Shown: positions 1 through 8,524, counted from the first letter of the stretch. The stretch: DNA of 64,000 nucleotides from an uncultured Candidatus Melainabacteria bacterium (GCA_934692625.1 CAKUUC010000002.1:124001-188000); one strand, 5' to 3'. Notes: generated by a model not told the origin, from the letters alone. Translations and numbers: made by a program.

Positions 1-362
1 GCTTTTGCCATTTGTGGTAATGCCCCAAATTTGATATAAGCATTACACCATACGCAAGGGTTTGGAGTTCTGCCTTGAACATATTCAGATTTGAAGTTCT
101 CAAGAACGATGCTTTCATATTGTTCTACGCAATTGCATACGTGGTAAGGTATTCCAAGATTTTTTGCAAGTTCTCTCGCATCTTCAATACTTTCTTTTTC
201 ATCAGGTCCGTAGCACGCATCTTTGTGTCCAGATTGTGCAACCATTCCATCTTTTCCCCAAATTGCCATTGTCGCACCGATTACATCGTAACCTTGTTTC
301 TTTAATATAAGCGCAGCGACTGTTGAATCAACTCCGCCGGATAATCCTACTAATACTTTCAT
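1..362 (-). CDS. mnmA: tRNA-specific 2-thiouridylase MnmA (partial, C-terminus off the left edge)
   Basis: MnmA inserts sulfur at U34 of the tRNAs for Glu, Gln and Lys in the cytoplasm, using ATP and a persulfide donor. The visible 120 residues hold the ATP pyrophosphatase P-loop SGGVDS (residues 8-13) and the NPCVWCN segment with the catalytic cysteine at about C103. The start ATG has AAAGAGG a few bases upstream. The gene is transcribed away from the neighbouring DXS-like gene. The second catalytic cysteine and the C-terminal barrels lie outside the window. Identification is secure from the motifs. Confidence 0.95.
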   Translation of the reverse strand, partial: MKVLVGLSGGVDSTVAALILKKQGYDVIGATMAIWGKDGMVAQSGHKDACYGPDEKESIEDARELAKNLGIPYHVCNCVEQYESIVLENFKSEYVQGRTPNPCVWCNAYIKFGALPQMAK

Positions 363-475
363 TTTTACCTCTTTATCTTAATTTGACTGTCATAATTAAA
401 TAATAAAAAGACTAATTAATCAATAATTACAGCGATTTTTAAATTTTGTAAAAATAATATCAAATACTCTCTTGC

Positions 476-502
476 TTGATAGTTACTCTCAAGGGTTATA
501 AT
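476..502 (+). promoter_or_regulatory. Candidate promoter of the DXS-like gene
   Basis: A consensus -10 TATAAT lies at 497-502 with a -35-like TTGATA at 476-481. The spacer is short (15 bp). It sits 28 bp before the chosen ATG at 530, which argues against a start at 476 for the downstream gene. Confidence 0.45.
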
Positions 503-529
503 ATATTTATTATGGAAAGAGAGGAAAAA

Positions 530-2302
530 ATGATATTAGACAAAGTTAACCAATCAAAAGATTTGAAAAAATTATCTGTTGCCGAAATGAAAACTTTGGC
601 AAGCGAAATGAGAGAATTAATAATTAAAAAAGTGAATACAATTGGTGGACACTTGGGACCAAACTTAGGTATTGTAGAAGCAACTATTGCAATGCATTAT
701 GTTTTTGATATGCCAAAAGATAAGGTTGTATTTGATGTTTCGCACCAATGCTATCCGCACAAACTCGTTACCGGTCGTAAAGAAGGCTTTTTGGAACCTG
801 AAAACTATATGAAATACACAGGTTACACTGCACCGGAAGAAAGTGAACACGATTTGTTCAAAATCGGTCACACTTCAACTTCTGTAAGCTTAGCAACAGG
901 TGTTGCAAAAGCACGTGACTTAAAGGGTGAAAATTATAATGTAATTGCGATTATCGGTGATGGTTCATTGAGTGGTGGCGAAGCGCTTGAAGGACTGGAT
1001 AATGCTGCAACATTAAATAGTAATATTATCATTGTTGTGAACGATAACGATATGTCAATTGCAGAAAACCACGGTGGTTTGTATGACAATTTGAAACTTT
1101 TACGTCAAACAAAAGGTCAAGCCGAATCAAACTTCTTCAAAACTCTTGGTTTTGATTACATGTTTGTAGAAGACGGAAACGATGTTGAACAAATGATTTC
1201 AGCGTTTGAAAAAGTTAAAAATACAAACAAACCGACCGTTTTACATATTCACACCCTAAAAGGTAAAGGTTTAGCAGTAGCAGAAGAAAACAAAGAAGCA
1301 TTCCACTGGATTATGCCTGGAACTTTGGACGAAAAACCTGAATGCGAAGCACCTGTTGCTGTTGAAAATTACACATCTTTAACTTGTGATTTTATTAAAG
1401 AAAAAATTAAGCAAGATAAAACTGCAATTGTTGTAAATGCCGGCACTCCGGGAGTATTTGGATTTACCAAAGATTATCGTGACGAATTAGGCAAACAATA
1501 TACAGATGTAGGTATTGCAGAAGAACATGCCGTTGCTTATTCATCAGCGCTTGCAAAAAATGGTGCTAAGCCAATCTTAGCAGTCATGAGTTCATTCATA
1601 CAAAGAACTTATGACCAAATGTCACAAGATTTATGCTTGAATAGTTCACCAATTACAATGTTAATTTACTGGGGTGGAATTTCAGGACAAGATGCAACAC
1701 ACCTTTGTACCTTTGATATTCCGTTAATCAGTAATATCCCTAACATGGTTTATTTAGCACCGACTAATAAGGAAGAATATTTAGCAATGCTTGAATTTGC
1801 ATACAATCAAAATGAAAATCCAGTTGCAATAAGAGTACCTATGGTTGAGTTAAAATCTTGCGGCACTCCTGATACTACAGATTATTCAAAACTTAACAAA
1901 TTCCAAGTAACTGAACAAGGTGAAAAAGTTGCAATAGTCGCTGCCGGTAATTTCTATGGATTAGGCAAAGCAGTTAAAGACGAGTTAAAAAAACAATGCG
2001 GTGTTGAAGCAACTTTGATAAACCCTAGATTTTTAACCGGTCTTGATACCGAATTACTTGAAGATTTGAAATCTAATCACGACCTTGTTATTACATTGGA
2101 AGACGGTCAAATTGATGGCGGTTTTGGTGAAAAGATTACAAGATTTTACGGAAATTCCGGCATGAAAGTCTTGAATTTTGGCGCTAAGAAAGAATTTACC
2201 GACAGAGTACCGGTTTCTGAATTGTATCAAAGATATCATTTGACAAAAGAACTTATTGTTGAAGATATAAAAAATACAATTTGTGACAAAATTTTGAAAT
2301 AA
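530..2302 (+). CDS. DXS-like thiamine diphosphate enzyme (transketolase family)
   Basis: A 590-residue relative of 1-deoxy-D-xylulose-5-phosphate synthase, which joins pyruvate and glyceraldehyde-3-phosphate for isoprenoid, thiamine and pyridoxal synthesis. Near the N-terminus it has GGHLGPN, whose His matches the catalytic one of DXS, then GHTSTS and the ThDP motif GDGS...NDN. The pyrimidine-domain signature VGIAEEHAV with the catalytic Glu and the QRTYDQ segment follow. The DXS hallmark DRAG-x-VG-x-DG-x-TH is replaced by YWGGISGQDATH, so the DRAG arginine is absent. I chose the ATG at 530 because AGAGAGG precedes it and a promoter overlaps the earlier ATG. It may be the true DXS or a paralogue with another substrate. 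It is monocistronic, followed by a terminator. Confidence 0.75.
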   Translation: MILDKVNQSKDLKKLSVAEMKTLASEMRELIIKKVNTIGGHLGPNLGIVEATIAMHYVFDMPKDKVVFDVSHQCYPHKLVTGRKEGFLEPENYMKYTGYTAPEESEHDLFKIGHTSTSVSLATGVAKARDLKGENYNVIAIIGDGSLSGGEALEGLDNAATLNSNIIIVVNDNDMSIAENHGGLYDNLKLLRQTKGQAESNFFKTLGFDYMFVEDGNDVEQMISAFEKVKNTNKPTVLHIHTLKGKGLAVAEENKEAFHWIMPGTLDEKPECEAPVAVENYTSLTCDFIKEKIKQDKTAIVVNAGTPGVFGFTKDYRDELGKQYTDVGIAEEHAVAYSSALAKNGAKPILAVMSSFIQRTYDQMSQDLCLNSSPITMLIYWGGISGQDATHLCTFDIPLISNIPNMVYLAPTNKEEYLAMLEFAYNQNENPVAIRVPMVELKSCGTPDTTDYSKLNKFQVTEQGEKVAIVAAGNFYGLGKAVKDELKKQCGVEATLINPRFLTGLDTELLEDLKSNHDLVITLEDGQIDGGFGEKITRFYGNSGMKVLNFGAKKEFTDRVPVSELYQRYHLTKELIVEDIKNTICDKILK

Positions 2303-2320
2303 GATAAATCAAAAATTCAC

Positions 2321-2361
2321 AATGACGAATTTGGAAAATCGACCAAGTTCGTCATTTTTTT
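2321..2361 (+). terminator. Rho-independent terminator after the DXS-like gene
   Basis: AATGACGAA (2321-2329) pairs with TTCGTCATT (2348-2356), the stem continues inwards with TTGG/CCAA, and a run of T follows. Confidence 0.85.
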
Positions 2362-2419
2362 ATAAAAAAGTTGCTAAAATAATTTTGTCAGAATATAATT
2401 GAGAAAAAGGGGGTAAATT

Positions 2420-2848
2420 GTGTACACGATTAAAGATGTAGCAGAAATGATGGACATATCAGAACACACCTTAAGATTTTGGGCAAAGAATGATTTTTTC
2501 CCCTTCGTAAAAAGAGATAGTCACAATGTACGAATATTTACCGAAGAAGATTTAGGCTGGGTAAGAATTGTAAAATGCTTACGCTCTGTCGGAACTGACA
2601 ACAAATCTATAAAAAGATATATTGATTTGTGTATTGAAGGCGATTCTACAATACCCGAAAGATATCAGATTATATTGGACACCAAAGAAAAAGCACTTCA
2701 ACAAAGAGCAGAAATTGACAAGCAAATTGATATGTTGAATTACAAAGTTAATTTTTACCAAAATTTGATTGAGAAAAACGGAATTGACCCGTACAATCCG
2801 ATAAATAAACAACACGTTGATAATAAAAAGATTGCTTGTTGTAAATAG
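2420..2848 (+). CDS. MerR-family transcriptional regulator
   Basis: A 142-residue protein beginning at GTG, preceded by AAAAAGGGGG. Residues 2-70 form a MerR winged helix-turn-helix: YTIKDVAEMMDIS, then LRFWAKNDFFPF and the DLGWVRIVKCLRSVG segment. Residues 90-125 are a likely dimerisation coiled coil (LDTKEKALQQRAEIDKQI). The tail IACCK ends with two cysteines. The effector is unknown. MerR proteins usually act on promoters with long spacers, and no such promoter is evident next to it. It stands alone between the DXS-like gene and lpxD. Confidence 0.85.
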   Translation: MYTIKDVAEMMDISEHTLRFWAKNDFFPFVKRDSHNVRIFTEEDLGWVRIVKCLRSVGTDNKSIKRYIDLCIEGDSTIPERYQIILDTKEKALQQRAEIDKQIDMLNYKVNFYQNLIEKNGIDPYNPINKQHVDNKKIACCK

Positions 2849-3012
2849 TTCGTTTTATAAACAAAAAACCAAAAGATAAGGAATTTTTGTGCAGAGAATA
2901 AACTGTCTGTACTTTGGCTAATATTACTTTTTGTTAACAGAACACGACAAAAAGCCTTGTTTTTGGTAAAATCATTGAGAGATATGTGGATGGTAGATAA
3001 GGAGTATAAATA

Positions 3013-4113
3013 ATGAAATCATTTACTGTAGATGAAATTACACAAATTGTCGGTGGTATGTTGACAAAGGTTGAAAGTCCTGAAATTACGCATATTGCGC
3101 CACCTCTTTTGAGTGACGAACACACTTTGGCATTGGCTTTGGGAGAAGAAGAAATCAATAATCTTGCAAAATCAAAAGCAAAAGCTGCATTAGTTCCGTT
3201 GGGTGTTCAAATTAACGGATTCACTACTATCGAGGTTGAAAGACCAAGACTTGCAATGATGAAATTATTAAATTTATTCTACGTTCCGCCTGTTGTGAAC
3301 AAAGATATTCACCCTACAGCAACAGTTGACCCGTCAGCAAAACTTGGTCAAAATGTTTGTATCGGGCCTAATGTTGTTATTTCACCAAATGCTGTAATCG
3401 GTGATAATACAAAAATTTTGGCAAATGTTTATATCGGTAGTAATGCAAAAATCGGAGCAAATTGTTTCTTCCATGCCGGTGTAAATATTGGCGATAGAGT
3501 TCAAGTTGGTAATGATGTAATTCTTCATCATGGTGTATCTTTGGGCGCTGATGGTTTCAGTTTTGTAACAGAAAACCCGAATAACATCGAAAACGCTAGA
3601 AAAGATGGCGAAATTAAGGGTAATGATGTTGAACAAGTTATTTTCAAAATCCCTTCAATCGGTTCTGTTGTAATTGGAAACAATGTTGAAATCGGTGCAA
3701 ATACTGCGATTGACAGAGGAACTATTGAAAATACAGTAATCGGTGATAATACAAAAATTGATGACCTTGTTATGATTGGTCATAACTGCCGTATCGGAAA
3801 AGGTTGTTTAATCGTTTCTCAAGTTGGTATTGCCGGAAGTTGTGTAATTGGTGACAGAGTTGTTATTGCCGGTCAAGCAGGTTTGGCTGACCACATTGAA
3901 ATCGGTTCAGATACAATTATTACAGCAAAAGCCGGTGTTACTAAGTCATTCCCTGCTAAATCAATTATTGTAGGTATTCCGGCTGTTCCGAGAAAAGATT
4001 TCATCAAACAATTGAAAACTATGAAAGATGCACAAGAAATTTTTGCAAAATTCAGAAAATTTGAGCCAATGTTGAAATCTTTCGAAGAAGCGCACCAAGA
4101 GGTTAAAGACTAA
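3013..4113 (+). CDS. lpxD: UDP-3-O-acylglucosamine N-acyltransferase LpxD
   Basis: LpxD adds the second 3-hydroxyacyl chain, from acyl-ACP, to UDP-3-O-acylglucosamine in lipid A synthesis in the cytoplasm. The 366-residue length fits the family. Residues 1-100 are the uridine-binding domain, followed by a left-handed beta-helix of hexapeptide repeats (IG.N..I and VIGD.. units). The MIGHNC motif carries the probable catalytic His257. A short helical C-terminus binds ACP in known members. AAGGAG precedes the ATG. It is first in a tight operon with lpxC (1 bp gap) and fabZ. It is strong evidence for an LPS-type outer membrane. Confidence 0.95.
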   Translation: MKSFTVDEITQIVGGMLTKVESPEITHIAPPLLSDEHTLALALGEEEINNLAKSKAKAALVPLGVQINGFTTIEVERPRLAMMKLLNLFYVPPVVNKDIHPTATVDPSAKLGQNVCIGPNVVISPNAVIGDNTKILANVYIGSNAKIGANCFFHAGVNIGDRVQVGNDVILHHGVSLGADGFSFVTENPNNIENARKDGEIKGNDVEQVIFKIPSIGSVVIGNNVEIGANTAIDRGTIENTVIGDNTKIDDLVMIGHNCRIGKGCLIVSQVGIAGSCVIGDRVVIAGQAGLADHIEIGSDTIITAKAGVTKSFPAKSIIVGIPAVPRKDFIKQLKTMKDAQEIFAKFRKFEPMLKSFEEAHQEVKD

Positions 4114-4114
4114 T

Positions 4115-4933
4115 ATGGTTACTCTTAAAAAAGAAGTTAAACTTGTCGGTAACGGCTTAATGAAAAATAAACCTTGCGAAGTGACTTTGTTTCCGTCAAA
4201 TACTGGACAAATAAGATATTTCGTGAAGGGTAAAGATTCGTTTACTTCTGATGTAGACCATGTTGTTTCAACTGACCATTGCGTGGTTATGGGAACGAAA
4301 AATGCAAGAGCGATGCTGACTGAGCATTTATCTGCAGCGTTAGCGTTTTGTGGGATTGATTCTGTTGATATTTGTATGACAGAAGAAGAAGTTCCTGCAT
4401 TAGACGGTAGTTCGCTACAGTGGGTTGAAGCGTTCAAAAAAGCGGGAACTGACAAGCCTTTCTTCGCAAAAGAGAAGTTTTATACAGTGTCAGAACCGGT
4501 TTATTATCTGAATGGAAAAACAAGTTTGGTAATACTTCCAAGTGATAGTTTGTTTATTTCGTATGCCGTAAACTATGACCACAAGGATTTGACAAGACGT
4601 TTTGTAAACTACAATCCTAAAAATAAATACGAAATTATCGAGGCTAGAACATTTGGTTTTTATCACGACTTGAAAAAATATCAAATGTTAGGATTTGCAC
4701 AAGGTGTTACTCAAGATAATACAGTTGGCTTAACTGATGATGGCGGTTATACTACAGAATTGCGTTCAGAAAACGAACAAATAAAACATAAAATTTTGGA
4801 TTTGATTGGTGATTTGTATTTGACAGGAGTAAATCCATTGAATATGAGATGCCAAATTCTTGCCAAAGAAGCAGGACATGCGGTTCATGTCAAGGTTGCC
4901 AAAATGTTGAAAGATAAATTGATAGAAATATAA
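4115..4933 (+). CDS. lpxC: UDP-3-O-acyl-N-acetylglucosamine deacetylase LpxC
   Basis: The zinc-dependent deacetylase that commits the cell to lipid A synthesis; 272 residues. Candidate zinc ligands are His71 in the TEHL motif, His225 and Asp229 in HKILDLIGD. The general base would be His255 in GHAVHVK. EVPALDGSS and EARTFGF are further family signatures. The sequence is shorter than the enterobacterial enzyme (about 305 residues), as is common in divergent LpxC. It begins one base after lpxD stops, which indicates translational coupling. Confidence 0.93.
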   Translation: MVTLKKEVKLVGNGLMKNKPCEVTLFPSNTGQIRYFVKGKDSFTSDVDHVVSTDHCVVMGTKNARAMLTEHLSAALAFCGIDSVDICMTEEEVPALDGSSLQWVEAFKKAGTDKPFFAKEKFYTVSEPVYYLNGKTSLVILPSDSLFISYAVNYDHKDLTRRFVNYNPKNKYEIIEARTFGFYHDLKKYQMLGFAQGVTQDNTVGLTDDGGYTTELRSENEQIKHKILDLIGDLYLTGVNPLNMRCQILAKEAGHAVHVKVAKMLKDKLIEI

Positions 4934-4943
4934 GGAGAGAATT

Positions 4944-5396
4944 ATGACAGAAGAAACTAAAGATGAAGTATTGCAATTTGATGTTATGCAAATTATGGAC
5001 ATGATTCCGCACAGATACCCATTCTTGTTGGTTGACAGAATTACAGAATGTGTTCCTGGGAAATATGCGAAAGGTTATAAGAATTTGACTATGAACGAAG
5101 GCTTCTTCCAAGGTCACTTCCCTGGAAATCCAATCATGCCAGGAGTTTTGCAACTTGAAGCTATTGCACAATGTTCAGCACCTGTATTGATGACTATGCC
5201 TGAATTTGCAGGAAAATTGACTTTGTACGCAGGAGCAGACAATGTTAGATTTAAAAATATTGTAAGACCTGGTGACAGATTTGATATGGAAATCGAATTG
5301 ACAAAAGTTAAAGGACCTATCTGCAAGGCTCACGGTATTGGTAGAGTTGACGGAAAAGTTTGTATTGAAGCGGATATGACTTTTGCGTTGAAATAA
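4944..5396 (+). CDS. fabZ: 3-hydroxyacyl-ACP dehydratase FabZ
   Basis: FabZ dehydrates 3-hydroxyacyl-ACP in fatty acid elongation and competes with lipid A synthesis for the 3-hydroxyacyl pool. The 150 residues contain IPHRYPFLLVDRI, the active-site His58 in GHFPGNPIMPG and Glu72 in QLEAIAQ, in a hot-dog fold. AAGGAGAG precedes the ATG. It is last in the lpxD-lpxC-fabZ operon and is followed by a long hairpin. In many diderms lpxA comes next, but it does not here. Confidence 0.95.
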   Translation: MTEETKDEVLQFDVMQIMDMIPHRYPFLLVDRITECVPGKYAKGYKNLTMNEGFFQGHFPGNPIMPGVLQLEAIAQCSAPVLMTMPEFAGKLTLYAGADNVRFKNIVRPGDRFDMEIELTKVKGPICKAHGIGRVDGKVCIEADMTFALK

Positions 5397-5417
5397 TTAC
5401 AAAAATAGATTTGATTT

Positions 5418-5459
5418 TTAGACGGCGGAACTTTGATTGAAAAAAGTTCCGCCGTCTAA
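5418..5459 (+). terminator. Long hairpin after fabZ
   Basis: A perfect 17-bp stem (5418-5434 with 5443-5459, core GACGGCGGAACTTT) has an 8-base loop. The T-tract after it is weak, so it may also protect the mRNA 3' end. Confidence 0.7.
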
Positions 5460-5715
5460 GTTATTATAATGTGTTAAATTTTGTCTAAGAAAATTGGTAA
5501 ATAAATTTTGAGTATGGTAATTAAATTGAAATGTTGGTTGGCGTTGCTATGCCAACAACGTAAATTTTAAATGTTTGGAGAGCAATCAAATTTACAATCA
5601 GATTCTGAATAGGTTAAAAAATCTCTTTTCGCATGCTCAAAGGATTTTTAAGCTTTTCAGAATAACGTATTTTCTTGTTGTATTATTGCAGTTTCTCTTC
5701 ATTAAAATAATAACA
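5460..5715. repeat. Gene-free stretch with two interspersed palindromic repeats
   Basis: No convincing gene is present. It holds one GTAGGT-family palindrome (GTTGGC..GCCAAC at 5537-5556) and one nested-hairpin repeat at 5599-5663. The latter has outer arms ATTCTGAA and TTCAGAAT and inner arms TTAAAAAATC and GATTTTTAA. An open frame of about 70 codons across it is AT-rich, crosses the repeats and lacks a ribosome site. Confidence 0.6.
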
Positions 5716-5911
5716 TTACGAAATGTAACAATGTTTTATATAATTGAAATAGATACTTCTATATATACTTTATATATATGTAAGCATTAAATGAACACGA
5801 GAGATATTAAGAGAGCAAAATTTACCGTTTAAATAAAGTTAAGAGAGAAAATTTATTCCTATTCCTAAATTCCTAAACAAAGTTAAACCCCGTAAAACGG
5901 GGCTTTTTTTT
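5716..5911 (+). ncRNA. Candidate small RNA with own promoter and terminator
   Basis: TTACGA (5716-5721), a 17-bp spacer and TATAAT (5739-5744) could form a promoter. About 165 bases downstream lies a strong plus-strand terminator with no plausible open frame between. The region has imperfect direct repeats (AAGAGAGCAAAATTTA and AAGAGAGAAAATTTAT) and three ATTCCTA units, which could pair with ribosome-binding sites. This is a prediction from layout only. Confidence 0.35.
5888..5911 (+). terminator. Rho-independent terminator, plus strand
   Basis: CCCCGT-AAA-ACGGGG is followed by C and eight T. The T-run is on the plus strand, so it does not serve dapB, which is read from the minus strand and ends just beyond. 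Confidence 0.85.
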
Positions 5912-5932
5912 ATTAAAATTTTTGTTCATTAT

Positions 5933-6682
5933 TTATTTCATTATATTTTCAAGTCCATAGACAAAATCGTTTTTCTCAAAAACGTGGTTTACTGCCATTA
6001 AAATTCCACCCATATAGCATTTTCTATCCATAGAATCGTGTCTGATTTTGAAAATTTGACCTGATGAACCAAAAATAACTTCTTGAGATGCGATATACCC
6101 AGGCATTCTGACTGAATGGATTTGAATGTCAGAATAAGAGGTTCCGCCTCTTGCTCCTTTGATAGTTTCTGTTTCAGGACAATTATCTTTTTTGAAGGTA
6201 TCTTTTGCTTGTGACATCATCAATGCAGTTTTAATCGCAGTACCTGATGGTGCATCTTTCTTTTGATTGTGATGAAGTTCAATAATTTCCGCATTGTCAA
6301 AATATTTTGCTGCTATTTGTGAAAACATCATCATCAAAACCGCTCCGGTTGAAAAGTTTGGAGCAATTAAGCAACCTGTTTTATTTTCATTTGATAATTG
6401 TTTCAATGTTTCAATTTCTTCATCTTTCAAACCAGTTGTACCGATTACGATTTTGATTCCGTGAGTCAGGCAAAATTTTGCGTTTTCAAAAATCGCTTTT
6501 GGTTGTGTAAAATCAATCAAAACGTCAAATTTTACATTGTTTAATGCTTCTTCTATTGTTCTGTAGGCATCACCGACCAAATCTATTTTGGCTGCCAATT
6601 CTGTGTTTTCGCTTTCCTCAACGGCATTGCAAATTTCTTTGCCCATTTTTCCATAAGCACCGCATACTGCTACTTTTATCAT
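5933..6682 (-). CDS. dapB: 4-hydroxy-tetrahydrodipicolinate reductase DapB
   Basis: DapB reduces 4-hydroxy-tetrahydrodipicolinate with NAD(P)H in lysine and diaminopimelate synthesis; cytoplasmic. The 249 residues show the dinucleotide-binding GAYGKMG at residues 8-14 and the substrate/catalytic segment ELHHNQKKDAPSGTA. The ribose-binding and GTTG motifs (IGTTGL) are also present. It is the last gene of the minus-strand signalling cluster, 15 bp after the pentapeptide-like gene, and is unlikely to have its own promoter in that gap. A cell-wall precursor enzyme at the end of such a cluster is unusual. Confidence 0.95.
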   Translation of the reverse strand: MIKVAVCGAYGKMGKEICNAVEESENTELAAKIDLVGDAYRTIEEALNNVKFDVLIDFTQPKAIFENAKFCLTHGIKIVIGTTGLKDEEIETLKQLSNENKTGCLIAPNFSTGAVLMMMFSQIAAKYFDNAEIIELHHNQKKDAPSGTAIKTALMMSQAKDTFKKDNCPETETIKGARGGTSYSDIQIHSVRMPGYIASQEVIFGSSGQIFKIRHDSMDRKCYMGGILMAVNHVFEKNDFVYGLENIMK

Positions 6683-6697
6683 ATAAAATACTCCTCT

Positions 6698-7228
6698 TTA
6701 GTAATCTTCAACTACATTATCTTCATCATCTTGTAGTGAAGACAAATCGTTTTTACAAACCATATCAAAATCTTCCGGCAACATATCATCTTCCGGCCAA
6801 ACAGTGTCGTTGTCGTATCTTGCAGAGTTTAGATTTACTGCTGCTGAAAGTTCTGAGAATGATAAATCTGTTTCAGAAAGAACAGTTCCAGCCATATCGC
6901 AATCAGTAAAATTACAGTAAGTCATTTCTGCATAACTGCAATCTGCACCTACCAAAAGGCTGTCTGTGAAATCGCATTGAGTAATTACAGCTCTTGTCAT
7001 ATCAACGGCTGTCAAATCTGCGTTTGTGAAATTAACAGATGTTAGTGTAGAATCAGCAAATGAACTTGAATTTAAGTCAACGTCAGAAAAATCAATTTCA
7101 TTCAGAACTATATTTGAAAAATCGACTTCGCTCAAATCAACTTCTTCAACTTGTTTTTTCCATTTGTTGAACTTTTCCGGGGTATTTTGAATCATATCTA
7201 GTAATTCATCTTTTGTATAATCTAGCAT
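6698..7228 (-). CDS. Pentapeptide-repeat-like protein
   Basis: A 176-residue acidic protein. Residues 30-130 are successive five-residue units with a hydrophobic or aromatic centre, such as VDFSN, IDFSD, VDLNS, VNFTN and ADLTA, and later CDFTD and CNFTD. This is typical of the right-handed quadrilateral beta-helix of pentapeptide-repeat proteins. The N-terminus is helical (DYTKDELLDMIQNTPEKFNKW) and the C-terminal 40 residues are strongly acidic. No signal peptide is present. Biochemical roles vary in the family and cannot be deduced. It lies between a response regulator and dapB in the same orientation. Confidence 0.75.
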   Translation of the reverse strand: MLDYTKDELLDMIQNTPEKFNKWKKQVEEVDLSEVDFSNIVLNEIDFSDVDLNSSSFADSTLTSVNFTNADLTAVDMTRAVITQCDFTDSLLVGADCSYAEMTYCNFTDCDMAGTVLSETDLSFSELSAAVNLNSARYDNDTVWPEDDMLPEDFDMVCKNDLSSLQDDEDNVVEDY

Positions 7229-7249
7229 TTCTATCTCCTTAAAAATAAC

Positions 7250-7870
7250 TTATTCATTTTCTGATAAATTCATCTGCATCGTAAGCAGAACCAACTGGGT
7301 TCGATTAGTCACATTTAATTTTTTAAATATACTGTTCAAGTGGCTTTTTACGGTAACTTCGCTCAGTACAAGTTTGTCTGCAATAGACTTATTATTTTCT
7401 CCCTGCGTAACTAATAATAAAACATCTTTTTCCCTTCTAGTCAAGGTTTTAAACTGATTAATTTGACTAATTGTAACATTATTTTGTGGAAGTGTTCTCT
7501 TTGCTCTTCTTAGTACTGCTTCCATTCTGGCAAGAAGGTTTGGGAGAATAAATGGTTTTATAATATAATCGTCTGCCCCTGTTTTTAGTCCGGAAATCAT
7601 TTTTTGATCTTCGTTCACTGCGGTTACCATAATGACCGGAATGTCTTTTGTCTTCGGGGTTTTTCTAATTATTTTCAGAGTTTCCCAACCGTTGAGTTTT
7701 GGCATCATAACGTCTAGCAAAACTAAATCAATTGAATTGTCTTGATTTAAAATTCCGATAGCTTTTTCTCCGTTTAGCGCACAAACAACTTCATAACCGT
7801 AATAAGGAAGTACATCTTCCAAGTATTTTGGGTTATCATCGACTATCAAAACCTTATATAATTCAGCCAT
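7250..7870 (-). CDS. Response regulator, receiver plus LuxR-type HTH
   Basis: A 206-residue protein. The receiver domain (residues 5-120) has the acidic pocket D11-D12, phosphoacceptor D53 in LLDVMMP, T83 and K105 in IIKPF. A LuxR/GerE helix-turn-helix follows (about 138-200, LTRREKDVLLLVTQGENNKSIADKL). All residues needed for phosphorylation are present. It is the second of two consecutive response regulators, 9 bp after the first, with no histidine kinase in the cluster. The upstream HD-GYP protein suggests a link to cyclic-di-GMP. Confidence 0.9.
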   Translation of the reverse strand: MAELYKVLIVDDNPKYLEDVLPYYGYEVVCALNGEKAIGILNQDNSIDLVLLDVMMPKLNGWETLKIIRKTPKTKDIPVIMVTAVNEDQKMISGLKTGADDYIIKPFILPNLLARMEAVLRRAKRTLPQNNVTISQINQFKTLTRREKDVLLLVTQGENNKSIADKLVLSEVTVKSHLNSIFKKLNVTNRTQLVLLTMQMNLSENE

Positions 7871-7879
7871 TTTCGACCT

Positions 7880-8524
7880 CTAAACAATTTTATATTTAAG
7901 CGCTTTCAAGGCTGCTTGCAATCTGTCGTCAACTTCAAGTTTTTGCAAAATACTTGCTACATGGGCTTTTGTTGTATTGACACTTATGACAAGTTTTTGC
8001 GCAATTTCCATATTGCTGTGACCTTCTGTCATCAATTTCAAAATTTGCGCTTCTCTTGCAGTTAAGTCGTAATCTTTGTATTTTTCATCTGGTTCAACTT
8101 CTGATTTTGCAGTGGCTTGAAGTACCACGTGAGCAATACTTGGGTCAAACCAAGCGGCACCATCTGCAACAGATTGGACAACTTGAACCAGTCTTTGTAA
8201 GTTTATTTCTTTAGAGCAATAAGCGTTTGCTCCGGCTTTTAGACTGTTTAAAACTTCTTTTTCATCATTGTGAGATGTTAAAATGATGATTTTTGTATCT
8301 TTATTTATGTTATGGATAGATTGAGTTGCTTCAATACCATTCATATTTGGTAATCCTAAGTCCATAATAACAACGTCTATCGGATTATTTTTGAAAATTT
8401 CCAAGGCTGCTTCTGCTGATGACGCTTCGTATATTACACCTATAAAATCAACATCTTCAAATGTCGTTTTTAGTCCAAATCTTGTTAATTCGTGGTCTTC
8501 TACAATAAGAATGTTTATCTTCAT
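7880..8524 (-). CDS. NarL/FixJ-type response regulator
   Basis: A 214-residue protein. Its receiver has E9-D10, phosphoacceptor D55 in IMDLGLPNMNG, a T in ILTSHND and K near SKEI. A LuxR helix-turn-helix follows (LTAREAQILKLMTEGHSNMEIAQKL, then TTKAHVASILQKLEV). Its ATG overlaps the stop of the upstream TPR gene by 4 bp, indicating translational coupling. Its HTH closely resembles the stand-alone HTH protein at 57804-57998, which shares KAHVASIL. Confidence 0.92.
   Translation of the reverse strand: MKINILIVEDHELTRFGLKTTFEDVDFIGVIYEASSAEAALEIFKNNPIDVVIMDLGLPNMNGIEATQSIHNINKDTKIIILTSHNDEKEVLNSLKAGANAYCSKEINLQRLVQVVQSVADGAAWFDPSIAHVVLQATAKSEVEPDEKYKDYDLTAREAQILKLMTEGHSNMEIAQKLVISVNTTKAHVASILQKLEVDDRLQAALKALKYKIV

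Noticed and set aside
476..529. N-terminal extension of the DXS-like protein from the ATG at 476
   Set aside because: It overlaps the -35/-10 region and lacks a ribosome site; the ATG at 530 has AGAGAGG.
3961..4455. Minus-strand frame of 164 codons
   Set aside because: Lies opposite lpxD and lpxC, both secure; a shadow frame.
5575..5790. Open frame of about 71 codons, plus strand
   Set aside because: Crosses a nested-hairpin repeat, has AT-driven composition and no ribosome site; the region is better read as a repeat plus a small RNA candidate.
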